A model generated the notes under the pieces. That model was not told the DNA's origin and searched no databases. It worked only from the letters and a program-made list of their open reading frames with translations. 64,000 nucleotides of DNA from NCBI RefSeq assembly GCF_008016455.1, contig NZ_SAXU01000001.1, positions 1,240,001 to 1,304,000 of the forward strand, in the 5' to 3' direction. Shown piece by piece: positions 8,282 to 18,813 of the stretch (within the stretch, counting starts at the first letter, position 1; the number at the start of each line of letters is the position of its first letter). This DNA comes from Brachyspira aalborgi. Its GTDB lineage: Bacteria > Spirochaetota > Brachyspiria > Brachyspirales > Brachyspiraceae. Made by a program: the position numbers and the translations under genes.

Positions 8282-9667
8282 ATGAAAAATATTGCCATAC
8301 TTGGAAGACCAAATGTTGGAAAATCGACTCTTTTCAATAGATTAGTAGGAAGAAGAAAATCTATAGTCGATTCTACGGCTGGAGTGACAAGAGATATTGG
8401 AATAGCGAAAACTTTTATAGAAAATATTGAATTTAATATATTCGATACTGGCGGACTTTTAGATATAAGCGAAGATATTTTAAATGAAAAAGTTAGAGAG
8501 AAAGCTTTGAAAACGGCGACTGAAGATTCCGATATACTTTTATTTTTAGTTGACGCTCATCAAAACCATCCTGACGACAAACATTTTATAAACGCTATAA
8601 GAAAATCAAATAAACCGATTATACTCGTAATTAATAAAGTTGATGCAGATTCGCATAATCAATTAATAAACGAATTCTACTCGCTCGGCATAAAAGAAAT
8701 GGTAAGCGTTAGCGCCGAACATAATAAAGGAATAGACGACTTAAAAGAAAAAATTTTGAATATATATAAAAGCTTTAATAAAAATGAATTTAAAGAAAAG
8801 AAAAAAATAATTGAAAATTCGGAAAATGAAGATAATAAAAATTTAGAAGAATTTATTGCAGAAAAAAATAAAGTAAATATAGCAATAGTCGGAAAACCAA
8901 ACGCTGGAAAATCTACTCTTTTAAATACTTTAATCGGAAAAGAAAGAAGCATAGTTTCAAATATCGCGGGAACGACAAGAGACCCAATAGATGAAACTTT
9001 TAATTTTAACGGAAATGAAATTTGTTTAATAGATACGGCGGGAATAAGAAAAAAGAAAAATGTAAATTCCGATATAGAATATTATAGCGTAAACAGAGCG
9101 ATAAAATCAATAGAAGCTTCCGATGTTTGTATTCTTATGCTCGATGTTTTTGAAGGTTTAACAGAACAAGATAAAACGATAGCAAATTTAATAATTGAAA
9201 GAAAAAAAGGAATAGTAATCGCTGCAAATAAATGGGATATTAGAGAGAAAGGCATAACTTGGAACGATTATGAAACATATATGAAAGAAACTTTTCCCGT
9301 TTTAAATTATGTTTTTTACGCGAAAGTGTCGGCAACTAAAAAAAAAGACGCCGAAAAACTTTTATCTTTGGCAATTAGAGTCGCTAAAACAAGAAGACAG
9401 AAATTTGAAACTCATTCGCTTACAGAAACTTTTGTTAGAGCTACAAGAGAATATACGATATCGGCAGGCGGAAGTCCTTTTAAGATTTTTTACGCGACTC
9501 AAACGGGAATAAATCCGCCAGCTTTTGCAATATTTTGTAATAATCCTCATAAATTAAATTCTCATTATAGAAGATATTTAGAAAATAAATTTAGAGAGAT
9601 TTTTGATTTTAGAGGAACTCCTATAATTCTTAATTTTAGAAAGAGAGGTAAAAAAAATGATAGTTAA
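8282..9667 (+). CDS. der: ribosome biogenesis GTPase Der (EngA)
   Basis: Der is a double GTPase needed for 50S subunit maturation. Both G domains are complete. The first has GRPNVGKST at residues 8-16, DTGG and NKVD. The second has GKPNAGKST at about residue 204, DTAG and NKWD. The C-terminal KH-like domain (about residues 375-455) follows. The linker between G domains is lysine/glutamate-rich and longer than usual. The last 11 bases overlap plsY, suggesting translational coupling. Confidence 0.98.
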   Translation: MKNIAILGRPNVGKSTLFNRLVGRRKSIVDSTAGVTRDIGIAKTFIENIEFNIFDTGGLLDISEDILNEKVREKALKTATEDSDILLFLVDAHQNHPDDKHFINAIRKSNKPIILVINKVDADSHNQLINEFYSLGIKEMVSVSAEHNKGIDDLKEKILNIYKSFNKNEFKEKKKIIENSENEDNKNLEEFIAEKNKVNIAIVGKPNAGKSTLLNTLIGKERSIVSNIAGTTRDPIDETFNFNGNEICLIDTAGIRKKKNVNSDIEYYSVNRAIKSIEASDVCILMLDVFEGLTEQDKTIANLIIERKKGIVIAANKWDIREKGITWNDYETYMKETFPVLNYVFYAKVSATKKKDAEKLLSLAIRVAKTRRQKFETHSLTETFVRATREYTISAGGSPFKIFYATQTGINPPAFAIFCNNPHKLNSHYRRYLENKFREIFDFRGTPIILNFRKRGKKNDS

Positions 9668-10289
9668 AATTATAAGCGTTCTAATTTCTTATTTAATAGG
9701 AGCGATTCCTTTTTCATTTATAATTGGAAAAGCAAACGGGCATGATGTGAGAAAGGAAGGAAGCGCTAATCCAGGAGCTAGCAATGTTTTAAGATTATGC
9801 GGAAAAAAAGCGGGAATTCTTGCATACTTCTGCGATATTGGAAAGGGAATGATTGCGGTTTTAATTCCTTCGTTTATATTGAAAGGACAAAATAATATTT
9901 TAATTATATGCGCGGTTGCCGCGATAATCGGACATGTATTTTCAATATTTTTAGGTTTCAAAGGCGGAAAGGGAGTTGCGACAAGCGCGGGAACAATGTT
10001 TATGCTTGCTCCTGTAAGTTTGATTATTACAATGGTATTTTTCTTTATAGGTTTATTCGCTTCAAAAAAAACTGTTGCAATGGGAAGCACAGTTGGAGCG
10101 ATAATGTTTCCGATAGTTTTGAGCGTTTTATATTTTAAGTTTAATTTTTTGTATAGAATATTTTTTAATATAGATTATAAACTCCTACTTCCTATAACGA
10201 TACTTTTGGCTTTGTTTATAATAATAAAACATATACCGAATTATAAGAGATTATTAAAAGGCGAAGAAAATAGTTTTTCAAAAAAATAA
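9657..10289 (+). CDS. plsY: glycerol-3-phosphate acyltransferase PlsY
   Basis: PlsY is the membrane acyltransferase that uses acyl phosphate to make lysophosphatidic acid, the first step of phospholipid synthesis. The 210 residues have about five membrane segments and the family motifs SANPGASNVLR (about residues 35-45) and GFKGGKGVATSAG (about 100-112), which hold the phosphate- and acyl-binding residues. The ATG lies inside the end of der. Confidence 0.96.
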   Translation: MIVKIISVLISYLIGAIPFSFIIGKANGHDVRKEGSANPGASNVLRLCGKKAGILAYFCDIGKGMIAVLIPSFILKGQNNILIICAVAAIIGHVFSIFLGFKGGKGVATSAGTMFMLAPVSLIITMVFFFIGLFASKKTVAMGSTVGAIMFPIVLSVLYFKFNFLYRIFFNIDYKLLLPITILLALFIIIKHIPNYKRLLKGEENSFSKK

Positions 10290-10400
10290 TCTTTAATTAA
10301 TTTATAATTAATGAAAAACTTTTTTTAATCGCCAATTTTATTTTTCTTTAATAATATTTACTATTTAAAATATTTATAATTTAAAATTATTATTTAAAAT

Positions 10401-11054
10401 TTATTTTCCAAATACCGCTTCATAATCTTTTTTGAATTTTTCTATTCCTTGTTCGGTTAAAGGATGTTTCGTCATCTGCTCTATAACACTATAAGGAACT
10501 GTTGCAATATCCGCTCCAGCTAATGCGCATTCTGTAACATGTATAGGATGTCTAACGCTTGCAGAAATTATTTCAGTGTCAATACCATGCGTTGCAAAAA
10601 TATCGGCTATCGTTCTTATTAATTCTAATCCATCTGTAGAAATATCGTCCAATCTTCCTAAAAATGGCGAAACATAAGTAGCACCCGCTCTTGCTGCAAG
10701 CAAAGCTTGATTGGCGGAAAATATTAAAGTGACATTCGTTTTTATTCCTTCTTTAGATAAAATTTTAACCGCCTTCAATCCTTCTACAGTCATAGGAATT
10801 TTTACAACCATATTTTTATGAATTTTAGCAATCTCTCTCGCCTCTACAATCATATCTTCAGCTTTTATAGTAGTAGCCTTAACCTCGCCCGAAATAGGAC
10901 CATCAACTATTGAAGTAATTTCTTTTATAACATCGTTAAAGTTTTTTCCTTCTTTAGCTATCAAAGACGGATTTGTCGTAACTCCGCATATTACTCCCAT
11001 ATCGTTAGCTTTTTTTATATCTTCAACATTTGCCGTATCAATAAAAAATTTCAT
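10401..11054 (-). CDS. tal: transaldolase / fructose-6-phosphate aldolase family
   Basis: This short (217 residues) class I aldolase belongs to the MipB/TalC group. It starts [15 protein letters not shown], has [13 protein letters not shown] near residue 24, the Schiff-base lysine K85 in NMVVKIPMT, and [20 protein letters not shown]. Short members include true transaldolases and fructose-6-phosphate aldolases, and the two are not separable by eye. In a spirochaete the non-oxidative pentose phosphate role is the more likely. GGGAGA precedes the ATG. Confidence 0.93.
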   Translation of the reverse strand: MKFFIDTANVEDIKKANDMGVICGVTTNPSLIAKEGKNFNDVIKEITSIVDGPISGEVKATTIKAEDMIVEAREIAKIHKNMVVKIPMTVEGLKAVKILSKEGIKTNVTLIFSANQALLAARAGATYVSPFLGRLDDISTDGLELIRTIADIFATHGIDTEIISASVRHPIHVTECALAGADIATVPYSVIEQMTKHPLTEQGIEKFKKDYEAVFGK

Positions 11055-11132
11055 AAAAAATTTTCTCCCATTTATTTATAATTTATTTTCAATTTTCAAT
11101 ATTATATAACTAATAATAATTTTATCAATGAT

Positions 11133-11999
11133 TTAATTTATATTGCTTTCTTTAAGAAATAATCCAATTCCGAATAATATTATTATAATTCCAACTAATT
11201 GTTTTAAACTGACGCTTTCGTTTAATATAAAATATCCTAAAATGCAAGCGCCAACGGCTTCTCCTAATATAGTCATAGAAATTACGGTTGCAGAAAACCA
11301 TCTTAAAAGCCAAGTAAATATAAAATGTCCGAGCATAGTCGATATTAAAGTTAAACATAAAATATAAATCCAAGTTTCAAAAGAATATTCAAAAAAATTA
11401 ACTTTAATTATAAAAGAAAGAAAACCTAAAAATATAAATGCGGGAATATAAGTAAATGCCGTATAATTAATCGCCGATAATCTTTTTCTAATATATTGTC
11501 CTATTATAAAATTAACGCTTATAAAAATAGCGGCAATTAAAGCCAAAAAATCTCCAAATAAAGCTTTCGGATTAATTTGAAAATCTCCTAATCCGATTAT
11601 AAAAGAACCAGCAAAAGCGATTATAAATCCTAATATTGCCTTATTTGTATATTTTTCTTTAAAAATAAAATATCCGAATATTAAAGAAAATAAAGGCTGT
11701 AAAGTCACTATTACGGTAGAACTTGCAACCGATGTAAAATTTAAAGATTGAAACCATAAAAAATAATGCAGTCCTAAAGAAAAGCCAGAAATTATGCATA
11801 AAATAATATCTTTTTTAGTTAATGATTTTAATTCTTCTCTATTTGATTTTTTTAAAATTGTTAAAGGAAAAATTAAAATAAAAGTAAAAAATAATCTGTA
11901 AAAAGCCGTTATTGAAGCGGGAGCGTTTGCAAGCCTTACGAATATTGCAGATGCAGATAAAGAAGCGACTCCTATAAATAAAAATATTCCCTTTCCCAT
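11133..11999 (-). CDS. EamA/DMT-family membrane transporter
   Basis: The 288 residues form about ten hydrophobic segments in two homologous halves, as in drug/metabolite transporters. The first half begins LFIGVASLSASAIFVRLANA and the second contains FGDFLALIAAIFISVNFIIG. The substrate is not predictable, and family members export amino acids, metabolites or drugs. It stands alone between transaldolase and the divergently transcribed tyrA. Confidence 0.9.
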   Translation of the reverse strand: MGKGIFLFIGVASLSASAIFVRLANAPASITAFYRLFFTFILIFPLTILKKSNREELKSLTKKDIILCIISGFSLGLHYFLWFQSLNFTSVASSTVIVTLQPLFSLIFGYFIFKEKYTNKAILGFIIAFAGSFIIGLGDFQINPKALFGDFLALIAAIFISVNFIIGQYIRKRLSAINYTAFTYIPAFIFLGFLSFIIKVNFFEYSFETWIYILCLTLISTMLGHFIFTWLLRWFSATVISMTILGEAVGACILGYFILNESVSLKQLVGIIIILFGIGLFLKESNIN

Positions 12000-12137
12000 T
12001 AAATAATAAATTTTAACAACCTTATAAAATAAATCGATAACATTTTATATTAAAAAAATTATATTTCAATTAAACAAAATATTTTATCGTATTGTTTTTT
12101 TATAAAATCCGTTTTACAATAAAATAAAGGAATTATT

Positions 12138-12977
12138 ATGTTAAAAATAACTGTTATTGGGCTTGGTTTAATGGGAGGCTCTCTCGTTAAAGCTTTAAAA
12201 AAATCTAAAAAAAATTATAGAATTTGGGCTATAGATACGAATAAAAAAAATATAAAATCAGCATTAAAAGACAAATATATAGAAAAAGGTTTTTATAATT
12301 ATTCAAATATAAAAGAAGCTTTTGAATTTGCAGATATTATTATGATTTGCTCAATTCCTTCTATAGCTTTAAATATAATTAAAAAATATAAAAATTTAAT
12401 TGGCGATAAAAAAATACTTTCCGATTTCTGCGGAGTAAAAAAAGATATTTTCAAAGCGACTTCAAATAAAAAATATATCGGACTTCATCCTATGGCGGGA
12501 AAAGAAAAAGGCGGATACGATAATTCAACGGAAAGTTTATTTAAAAATTCAAACGCTATAATAGTGGCAAACGATAAAGCAAAAAAAGAAGATATAAAAA
12601 AAATAGAGAAATTATCGAAAGATATCGGTTGCAAAAAAATAATTTTCTCAAATGCAGAAAAACATGATTATATGATAGCTTTCACGAGTCAACTTATGCA
12701 TATAATCGCATGCTCAATAGTTAATCATAAACAATTTTTAGAATCATTCGGTTATGAAGGAAATAGTTTGGGCGACCATACGAGAGTTGGAACTATAGAC
12801 GCCAATATGTGGAGCGAATTGTTTTTATATAATTCAAAATATTTATCTAAATCTCTATCTCAATATATAAATTGTTTAAGCGATTTTAAGAAAGCGTTAA
12901 ATAATAAAAATATTAAAGAGTTAAAAAAACTTATGATTAATTCTAATAAAATAAAATCTAAAAGATTAAAAAAATAA
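12138..12977 (+). CDS. tyrA: prephenate dehydrogenase
   Basis: TyrA oxidises prephenate to 4-hydroxyphenylpyruvate for tyrosine. The 279-residue protein begins with a Rossmann NAD site (VIGLGLMGGSL, residues 6-16), then has FADIIMICSIP and the substrate-site stretch GLHPMAGKEKGG (about 115-126). The all-helical dimerisation domain follows, with ASQLMHI-like FTSQLMHIIA. There is no fused chorismate mutase or ACT domain. AAAGGA precedes the ATG. The aroF and aroC genes of the same pathway are elsewhere in this window. Confidence 0.93.
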   Translation: MLKITVIGLGLMGGSLVKALKKSKKNYRIWAIDTNKKNIKSALKDKYIEKGFYNYSNIKEAFEFADIIMICSIPSIALNIIKKYKNLIGDKKILSDFCGVKKDIFKATSNKKYIGLHPMAGKEKGGYDNSTESLFKNSNAIIVANDKAKKEDIKKIEKLSKDIGCKKIIFSNAEKHDYMIAFTSQLMHIIACSIVNHKQFLESFGYEGNSLGDHTRVGTIDANMWSELFLYNSKYLSKSLSQYINCLSDFKKALNNKNIKELKKLMINSNKIKSKRLKK

Positions 12978-13091
12978 ATTAATTTTTAAAGTTATATATT
13001 GAATATTAAACGATTTTATTATATAATTACTTTCTAATATTTAATTTTATTATTTATAAACTATAAAACTTAAATCATAAGGAAAATAATA

Positions 13092-16000
13092 ATGGCTAAA
13101 CTTTCGCATTTGGAAAAAGAATATATTAAAGCTAATCATAAAAATAAAACTGCTGAAGAACTTTCAAAAAAATTAGAAAAAGATAAAGAACTTGTAGAAG
13201 AATATATAAAAGAACTTCAAAATAGGCAATCTAAAAAAAATAATAAAAATGATAAAAAAGAAAATAAAGCGATTAATACTATAAAAAAAATATTTTTTGA
13301 AGATAAAGAAAAATCAGAGCCGATTTATAAAAAATATTCTATAAAATCTTATAGACTTTCAAAAATAGATTTTATATTCGCTTCTATTTCGTTTTTATTT
13401 GCTTTCTTTTTATATTTATTTACTTTAACGCCTTCGCTTTCCGCGGGAGATAATGGCGAGCTTACAACGGCGGCATATTTTTTGGGAGTAGGACATGCGC
13501 CTGGATATCCGTTTTATACTTTAATGTCGAAATTATTTACTTATATTCCGTTTGGAAATATAGCTTGGAGAACGAATTTATTTTCAGGAACTTGCGCTGC
13601 GATTTCAACAATATTTTTTTATTTGATAATGGCAAAAGTTTTAGGACAAAATAGAATTGAAAGAGGATTTTCGCCCGTAATTCAAATTCCCGCTTTACTC
13701 TCTTCAATTGTATTCGCCATATCCGACAATATGTGGGCGCAGGCGACAATGGCGGAAGTTTACAGTTTGAATATATTGCAAATAGCTTCGATGCTTTTGA
13801 TATTAGTTTATTGGTATGAAGCGGTTTGGAAACATGCAAACGATAATATAGCTTATTACGGCTCAAAATATCTTATGTCATTTGGATTTTTATACGGAGT
13901 CGCTCTTGCAAATCACCATGTGACTTTGCCTTTCGCTTTCGCTCCTTTGCTTTTTATTGGAATAGTTTTATTTTTAGTTCATAAAGACAGATATATCGAG
14001 CATATAGAAACTTCTTTTATTTCAATATTCGTATTTTTGTTTTTGCTTTTTATAGGCGGTTTTGGATATTATAGATTTATTATGAATTACGAGGCTTATT
14101 TATATTTTCCTGCAGGAGTCTCTTCAAACGATTCTATATTTTCGATTTTATTTAAACCGTTTAGCGATATGAATATAATGAGCGACATATTTACAGCTTT
14201 GGCAAACGGTTCTTATTTGCGTCCCGATATGATACAAAATTTGAAAGCGCCTTTTTATCCTACTTTGTATAAAGGAATGTTTTTAGTTTTATGGTCATTA
14301 TTTTTAGTTTTAATTTGGTGTTTGGTATATAGATATTTCTTATGCAAAATAGATAAATTCAATAAAGATAACGATTTTATAACGGGAATATCTATAGAGT
14401 ATTATAAAATGCTTTTAATGTTGTCTGTAGGAGTTATAATTTACGCCTATATGCCGATAAGAGCGAGAGCTTTGCCTCCTTTAAATTGGGGACAATTAAA
14501 CGAACCTTCTGGCTGGGAAAATTTAAGCTATTTATTTAGTATGATTCATAGAAAACAATATGGAACTTCTGGAAACGATATTGCTGCAATTTTTATACTT
14601 CATCCCGAGCAGGTAAGCGCTTTAATAAATATATTTAAAACTCAACTTACAAGTTTAGGATTTTTATTTTTAATACCAGGGCTATTTCAAATATTTAAAA
14701 AAAATAAATTTATCGGAATATTTTCCGTATTCGGACTTTTAAGTTTTTCAATTTCGCTTATGGCTTATACAAATCCGCCTCCAAGCGTTAGAACTTTATC
14801 GTTTGTCGAAGTATTTTTTCTTCCTGCAACTTTATATATGATGGTTATAATCGGTTTCGGCATTCAATGGTATATAGAATATTTTAACGGAAATATAAAA
14901 AATGTATTTAAAAAACCTTCAAAAGAAGAAAATATAAATTCATTTAAAGCGGGACATGTTATATCTTTAGCGATTATTTTAATTATACTAATTCCAATAT
15001 TTATAAATAATTTAAGCAGAAATAATAACTCAAAAGATTTTAGCAATCATGATTATTCTTATAATATGATGAACTCAATTCCCGATAACGCGATATTTGC
15101 TACCGAAGGCGGAGACAATCAAGTATTCGGACTCGTTTATTATACTATGGTTGAAAGAAGAAGACCCGACTTAAAAATATACGACCAAAAAGGAAATGTA
15201 TTTGAAAGAATATACGGAAACCTAATGAAAACGGACGGAAGATGGCTTGGAGATATAAGCGATGCGGTTGATAAAGATTTTATAGAAGCGGGACGCCCTT
15301 ATTATATGGCTTGGCGAAGAGAAGGACTTCATAGACTCGGAGATTATTATTTTAAGGCTTATGGACTCGTATTTAAAGTTCAGCCTATAAAATACGCTTT
15401 AGTTGACGAATTAGAATTTTTTAAATCTTTGACTATTAACGATTATAAGAATATAGTGAAAGAGCATTTGAAAATAGATTATGAGGATTCAAAAATCGCC
15501 GCAGATATTAAGGCTTTGCTTGACGAAGGTTTAATATCGACTCAAAGAAAAGATAAATATAACGGAAACGAAGAGATAGAATTTATAAAAATGTATGAGC
15601 TTCCTTTTCCCGAATTAAAAACCGAAGAAGATTATTGGAATACTTATATTATGCAAGGAACGGAGGAAGAAATTTCTAATTATGATTTTTTAACTAGAGA
15701 GATATTTATAAGTTCTTATTCTCTTGCAAAAATAGATATGTATAATAGAAAAATAAAAACCTATAATAAACTTTTAGAATATATGGGAAATGATAATATC
15801 GCTAAAAACGGAATAACAAAAAACGAAGCTAATGAAAAAATAGAAGAGCTTAAAAAATTGAAAAGAGAAGAAGAAGATAAAATGCTTAAAATAGGCTTCG
15901 ATATGTCGAATGTTTATTTTTCTGTAGGAAATCAAGCGATTATTGACGGAAATTATGAGCGCGCGGTAGTTATGTATGAAGAACTTATAAGACTTGAAAA

Positions 16001-16814
16001 ACTTATTTATCCTGCTTATTTTAATTTGGCGGCATCATACGAATATTTGGCTCGCTCAAAAGAAACGCCTTACGAAAAAGAAGCGGAATATTTAAATAAA
16101 GCTAAAGAAGTTTTAGAAAGAGCGGAAAAAACTTTTCACAGAGGAAGAGATATTGGCAATGCAGCAAGAGAGAAAAATCAAACCTATCAGCAAATAAAAC
16201 AATTTATTCAAAGAATAGAATCGCAAATAAAAACTCCAAAAAGTCAGGTTGACGCTATGAAAGAACAGGCTGCTATAGAAAATAGTTTTGAAAGTTATAG
16301 CGCTTATGCAAATTATGTTTATCAAAATAGACAAGATATAGAAGAAACTTTATGGGCAAAGAAAGAGGCAAAAAATAGAGCAAAAAATACGGAGCAAATA
16401 TTTTCGGTTAATAAAGATTTAGCGATATTATACGCCAATACGGGAGATATCGACTCTTCGGTAAATATATTAAACGAAACTTTAAAAATTCCTAATTTGA
16501 AAAAAGAGGATAAATCTTCTTTAGAATTTGATTTGGCAAATATTTATCTTAATCAAAAAATGTATAATCAGGCTACATATATATATTCAAAATATACGAA
16601 TGAGCTTACTCAAGATGGAGCTTTTGCTTTATATGCAATCGGGCATATGTATATTGAACAGAATAAAGTTATAGAAGCTTTAAATATTTACAACGACTTT
16701 AAAAGTAGAATGTCGCCTTTGACTTCGACAAATCAGGTTATAGCAAATCTTTATCAAGATGTTGAAAGTAGAAGAGTTCAGATAATGCAATATTTGGCTT
16801 CTATGCCTAGATAA
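13092..16814 (+). CDS. DUF2723 multi-spanning membrane protein with TPR tail
   Basis: This is a 1240-residue protein. The N-terminal ~65 residues are lysine-rich and helical (EELSKKLEKDKELVEEY). From about residue 95 there is a polytopic membrane region of roughly a dozen segments. It starts with the DUF2723 hallmark LTPSLSAGDNGELTTAAY and VGHAPGYPFYTLMSKL. A non-membrane part from about 640 follows, with TPR-like helical repeats after about 930. DUF2723 proteins (related to animal TMEM260) resemble GT-C glycosyltransferases of the protein O-mannosyltransferase type; the acidic DNGE fits a catalytic loop. A role in glycosylating envelope proteins, perhaps flagellin, is inference. It appears monocistronic. 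Confidence 0.85.
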   Translation: MAKLSHLEKEYIKANHKNKTAEELSKKLEKDKELVEEYIKELQNRQSKKNNKNDKKENKAINTIKKIFFEDKEKSEPIYKKYSIKSYRLSKIDFIFASISFLFAFFLYLFTLTPSLSAGDNGELTTAAYFLGVGHAPGYPFYTLMSKLFTYIPFGNIAWRTNLFSGTCAAISTIFFYLIMAKVLGQNRIERGFSPVIQIPALLSSIVFAISDNMWAQATMAEVYSLNILQIASMLLILVYWYEAVWKHANDNIAYYGSKYLMSFGFLYGVALANHHVTLPFAFAPLLFIGIVLFLVHKDRYIEHIETSFISIFVFLFLLFIGGFGYYRFIMNYEAYLYFPAGVSSNDSIFSILFKPFSDMNIMSDIFTALANGSYLRPDMIQNLKAPFYPTLYKGMFLVLWSLFLVLIWCLVYRYFLCKIDKFNKDNDFITGISIEYYKMLLMLSVGVIIYAYMPIRARALPPLNWGQLNEPSGWENLSYLFSMIHRKQYGTSGNDIAAIFILHPEQVSALINIFKTQLTSLGFLFLIPGLFQIFKKNKFIGIFSVFGLLSFSISLMAYTNPPPSVRTLSFVEVFFLPATLYMMVIIGFGIQWYIEYFNGNIKNVFKKPSKEENINSFKAGHVISLAIILIILIPIFINNLSRNNNSKDFSNHDYSYNMMNSIPDNAIFATEGGDNQVFGLVYYTMVERRRPDLKIYDQKGNVFERIYGNLMKTDGRWLGDISDAVDKDFIEAGRPYYMAWRREGLHRLGDYYFKAYGLVFKVQPIKYALVDELEFFKSLTINDYKNIVKEHLKIDYEDSKIAADIKALLDEGLISTQRKDKYNGNEEIEFIKMYELPFPELKTEEDYWNTYIMQGTEEEISNYDFLTREIFISSYSLAKIDMYNRKIKTYNKLLEYMGNDNIAKNGITKNEANEKIEELKKLKREEEDKMLKIGFDMSNVYFSVGNQAIIDGNYERAVVMYEELIRLEKLIYPAYFNLAASYEYLARSKETPYEKEAEYLNKAKEVLERAEKTFHRGRDIGNAAREKNQTYQQIKQFIQRIESQIKTPKSQVDAMKEQAAIENSFESYSAYANYVYQNRQDIEETLWAKKEAKNRAKNTEQIFSVNKDLAILYANTGDIDSSVNILNETLKIPNLKKEDKSSLEFDLANIYLNQKMYNQATYIYSKYTNELTQDGAFALYAIGHMYIEQNKVIEALNIYNDFKSRMSPLTSTNQVIANLYQDVESRRVQIMQYLASMPR

Positions 16815-16860
16815 TAATTTGTTTTTGAATATGTTTATAATTTTTAATAAATAATATTTT

Positions 16861-17313
16861 CTAAAATTTTATTATATCATCCCAATATCTTTCAAAATAT
16901 TTATACATTCCAAATCCTGGATAATAATTATTATAAATATTTTTGAAATCGCTTACAGCATTTTTCACGGAAGAATTATCAATATAACCTTTATTTGCCA
17001 TATAAATCAAAGCTATAGAAGGAGAGCGAGACGCTCCAAAATTGCAATGAATCAATACTTTTTTCTTTTTGATTTTTCTGTCTATAAACTCTATTGATTT
17101 TTTTATTATTGGATAAGCGTAATCGTAGGAAAGAGTGGATATATCAAGCAAATTCAAATATAAATCGTCAATATTTTCAAAAACTACTTTATCTCTCACA
17201 TTTCCACAAACGCCACGAACAAAACAACTTTGGCATGCATGAACTATAGCTCCTTCAAATTTTCTGCAATCATTATCGTTTCCGACAAATAAATTTTTAT
17301 ATATTTCAGTCAT
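16861..17313 (-). CDS. dual-specificity protein phosphatase
   Basis: A cysteine phosphatase with the signature HCNFGASRS: nucleophile C90, phosphate-binding R96, and probable general acid D57 in LLDISTLSYD. The start is placed at 17313, where GGAG lies eight bases upstream; a longer frame extends into the upstream gene without a ribosome site. The 150-residue protein is a minimal catalytic domain. Its ATG overlaps the stop of the HAD phosphatase by 8 bases (ATGACTGA), so translation is probably coupled. Two cysteine-rich motifs near the N-terminus (CQSC, C at GVCG) are unusual. The substrate is unknown. Confidence 0.88.
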   Translation of the reverse strand: MTEIYKNLFVGNDNDCRKFEGAIVHACQSCFVRGVCGNVRDKVVFENIDDLYLNLLDISTLSYDYAYPIIKKSIEFIDRKIKKKKVLIHCNFGASRSPSIALIYMANKGYIDNSSVKNAVSDFKNIYNNYYPGFGMYKYFERYWDDIIKF

Positions 17314-18145
17314 AATTAATATCTCCATTTTGTAAATAATAATATATATCTTTTGTATCGACAATATTTTCTCTGTTAATTATTTTATAAGCGGGAGTTT
17401 CAATAAGAAGAGTTTTCAAATAAGGAATTTTTATAATATCCGTATCTCTATCGCCTATCATAAAAGACGCGCTTAAATCAATATTATATTTTTTTGAGGC
17501 AAGCAAATGCATTCCAGATTCGGGTTTTCGCATCATTGAAATTATATTATATTTTTTATTTTCGCTTTTTATATGATAAGGGCAATAATAAAAATCGTCT
17601 ATTAAAGCTCCGCATTTTTTATATTCTTCGTAAATATATTTATGAACTTTTTTAACATCCTCTTCTGTGTAATAACCGTAAGAAACGCCAGCTTGATTTG
17701 TGGCGACTATAGTTATAAATCCTTTTTCTTTAGCATATTTTACAATTTCTATAAATTCTTTTTTTATTTTAACTCTATCAACGCTTCCTACATATCCCAA
17801 ATCTTCCATTAATATTCCGTCTCTGTCTAAAAATAAAGCCTTATTGATTTTTTTATTTTTATTTGGAATATATAAAGGAATTCCGAATAATAATTTTTTT
17901 TCAAAAGCTTTATTAATAATCTCTTCGTCAATATTTATTTTATTATTATTTTTATAAGCGATTTTTTTTAATATAGAATAGCCCGATAAAGAATTTTCTA
18001 TATCGTTTTTTATAATTCTGTAATCGTTATCAATAGAATAAAATTTATTATTATTTTCATTATTAAGATTAAAATCTAAACCTACCAAAACGGCGTCTTT
18101 TTCTAATTTAGAGTAAAATTCTAAAAAAAAGTTATCAATATTCAT
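17306..18145 (-). CDS. HAD-IIIA phosphatase (GmhB/HisB-N-like) with N-terminal extension
   Basis: Residues ~103-270 form a HAD subclass IIIA phosphatase: nucleophile motif FLDRDG with D107 and D109, motif II TNQAGVSYG, zinc-loop-like CPYH, and motif III/IV GDRDTD. Such enzymes dephosphorylate heptose bisphosphate or histidinol phosphate. The zinc loop is incomplete, since only one or two of the expected cysteines are visible. The first ~100 residues are not recognised; they are asparagine/isoleucine-rich and may be a degraded second domain. It is coupled to the downstream dual-specificity phosphatase. Confidence 0.85.
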   Translation of the reverse strand: MNIDNFFLEFYSKLEKDAVLVGLDFNLNNENNNKFYSIDNDYRIIKNDIENSLSGYSILKKIAYKNNNKINIDEEIINKAFEKKLLFGIPLYIPNKNKKINKALFLDRDGILMEDLGYVGSVDRVKIKKEFIEIVKYAKEKGFITIVATNQAGVSYGYYTEEDVKKVHKYIYEEYKKCGALIDDFYYCPYHIKSENKKYNIISMMRKPESGMHLLASKKYNIDLSASFMIGDRDTDIIKIPYLKTLLIETPAYKIINRENIVDTKDIYYYLQNGDINYD

Positions 18146-18253
18146 ATAAAAACCCGCATAAGAATAATAATATTTTATATTTTAATTTTTATCAATCTTT
18201 AAATTTAATTAAAATAATGTATCATATAAGCAATAATAATTTAGGATAGTTTT

Positions 18254-18775
18254 ATGAATACGATTAAAAATGTTTTTACAATGTTAATGCTTAAACTTAT
18301 AAAATTTTTATTAGGATTTTCTTCTCGTTTAGTTCCTTTTCTTATAATAGCTTTGGCGATTCTCAAATCGACTAAAATAATAGAATTAAATTCAAAATAT
18401 ATTATCGCAATTATCGTAGTCGAAGCGATTTTAATAATATTTAATTTAATTTTCAATTCTCTATTTTTTAAAAATAAAGAAAAAGAAGAAACTAATAACA
18501 AAACGGACAATAAGACTAAAGAAGAAAATAAAAAATTCCAAATCTTAAATACGATTTCCGCATTTTTTGGATTTTTAACTTTAATATTTATTTTATTAAA
18601 AATTTTCAAAGCTATAAATTGGCAATGGATTTGGGTTTTATCTCCGTTATGGCTTTCAACCGCTTTAATAATTTCAATTCTTATTATAGCGATTATAATA
18701 TTTATTATTTCTTTAATTTTTAGAAAAGATAAAGACGAAGTTTCAGACGATAATTCAAATAATAATATAAATTAA
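18254..18775 (+). CDS. four-TM membrane protein with Fragile-X-F-like C-terminus
   Basis: The 173 residues have membrane segments at about 15-38, 44-68, 100-120 and 130-155, and a charged loop (NKEKEETNNKTDNKTKEEN-like) in the middle. The C-terminal pair contains INWQWIWVLSPLWLSTALI, which resembles the WxW...PLW signature of small bacterial 'transmembrane Fragile-X-F' proteins. Function is unknown. AGGA precedes the ATG. It stands alone, convergent with the cupin gene. Confidence 0.75.
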   Translation: MNTIKNVFTMLMLKLIKFLLGFSSRLVPFLIIALAILKSTKIIELNSKYIIAIIVVEAILIIFNLIFNSLFFKNKEKEETNNKTDNKTKEENKKFQILNTISAFFGFLTLIFILLKIFKAINWQWIWVLSPLWLSTALIISILIIAIIIFIISLIFRKDKDEVSDDNSNNNIN

Positions 18776-18778
18776 AAA

Positions 18779-18801
18779 CGGACGAGATTTATTCCCGTCC
18801 G
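18779..18801. terminator. bidirectional terminator
   Basis: CGGACG and CGTCCG form a 6-bp GC-rich stem flanked by A-rich sequence on the left and by AAAAAT on the right. It sits between the stops of two convergent genes and can serve both. Confidence 0.75.
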
Positions 18802-18813
18802 AAAAATAAATAT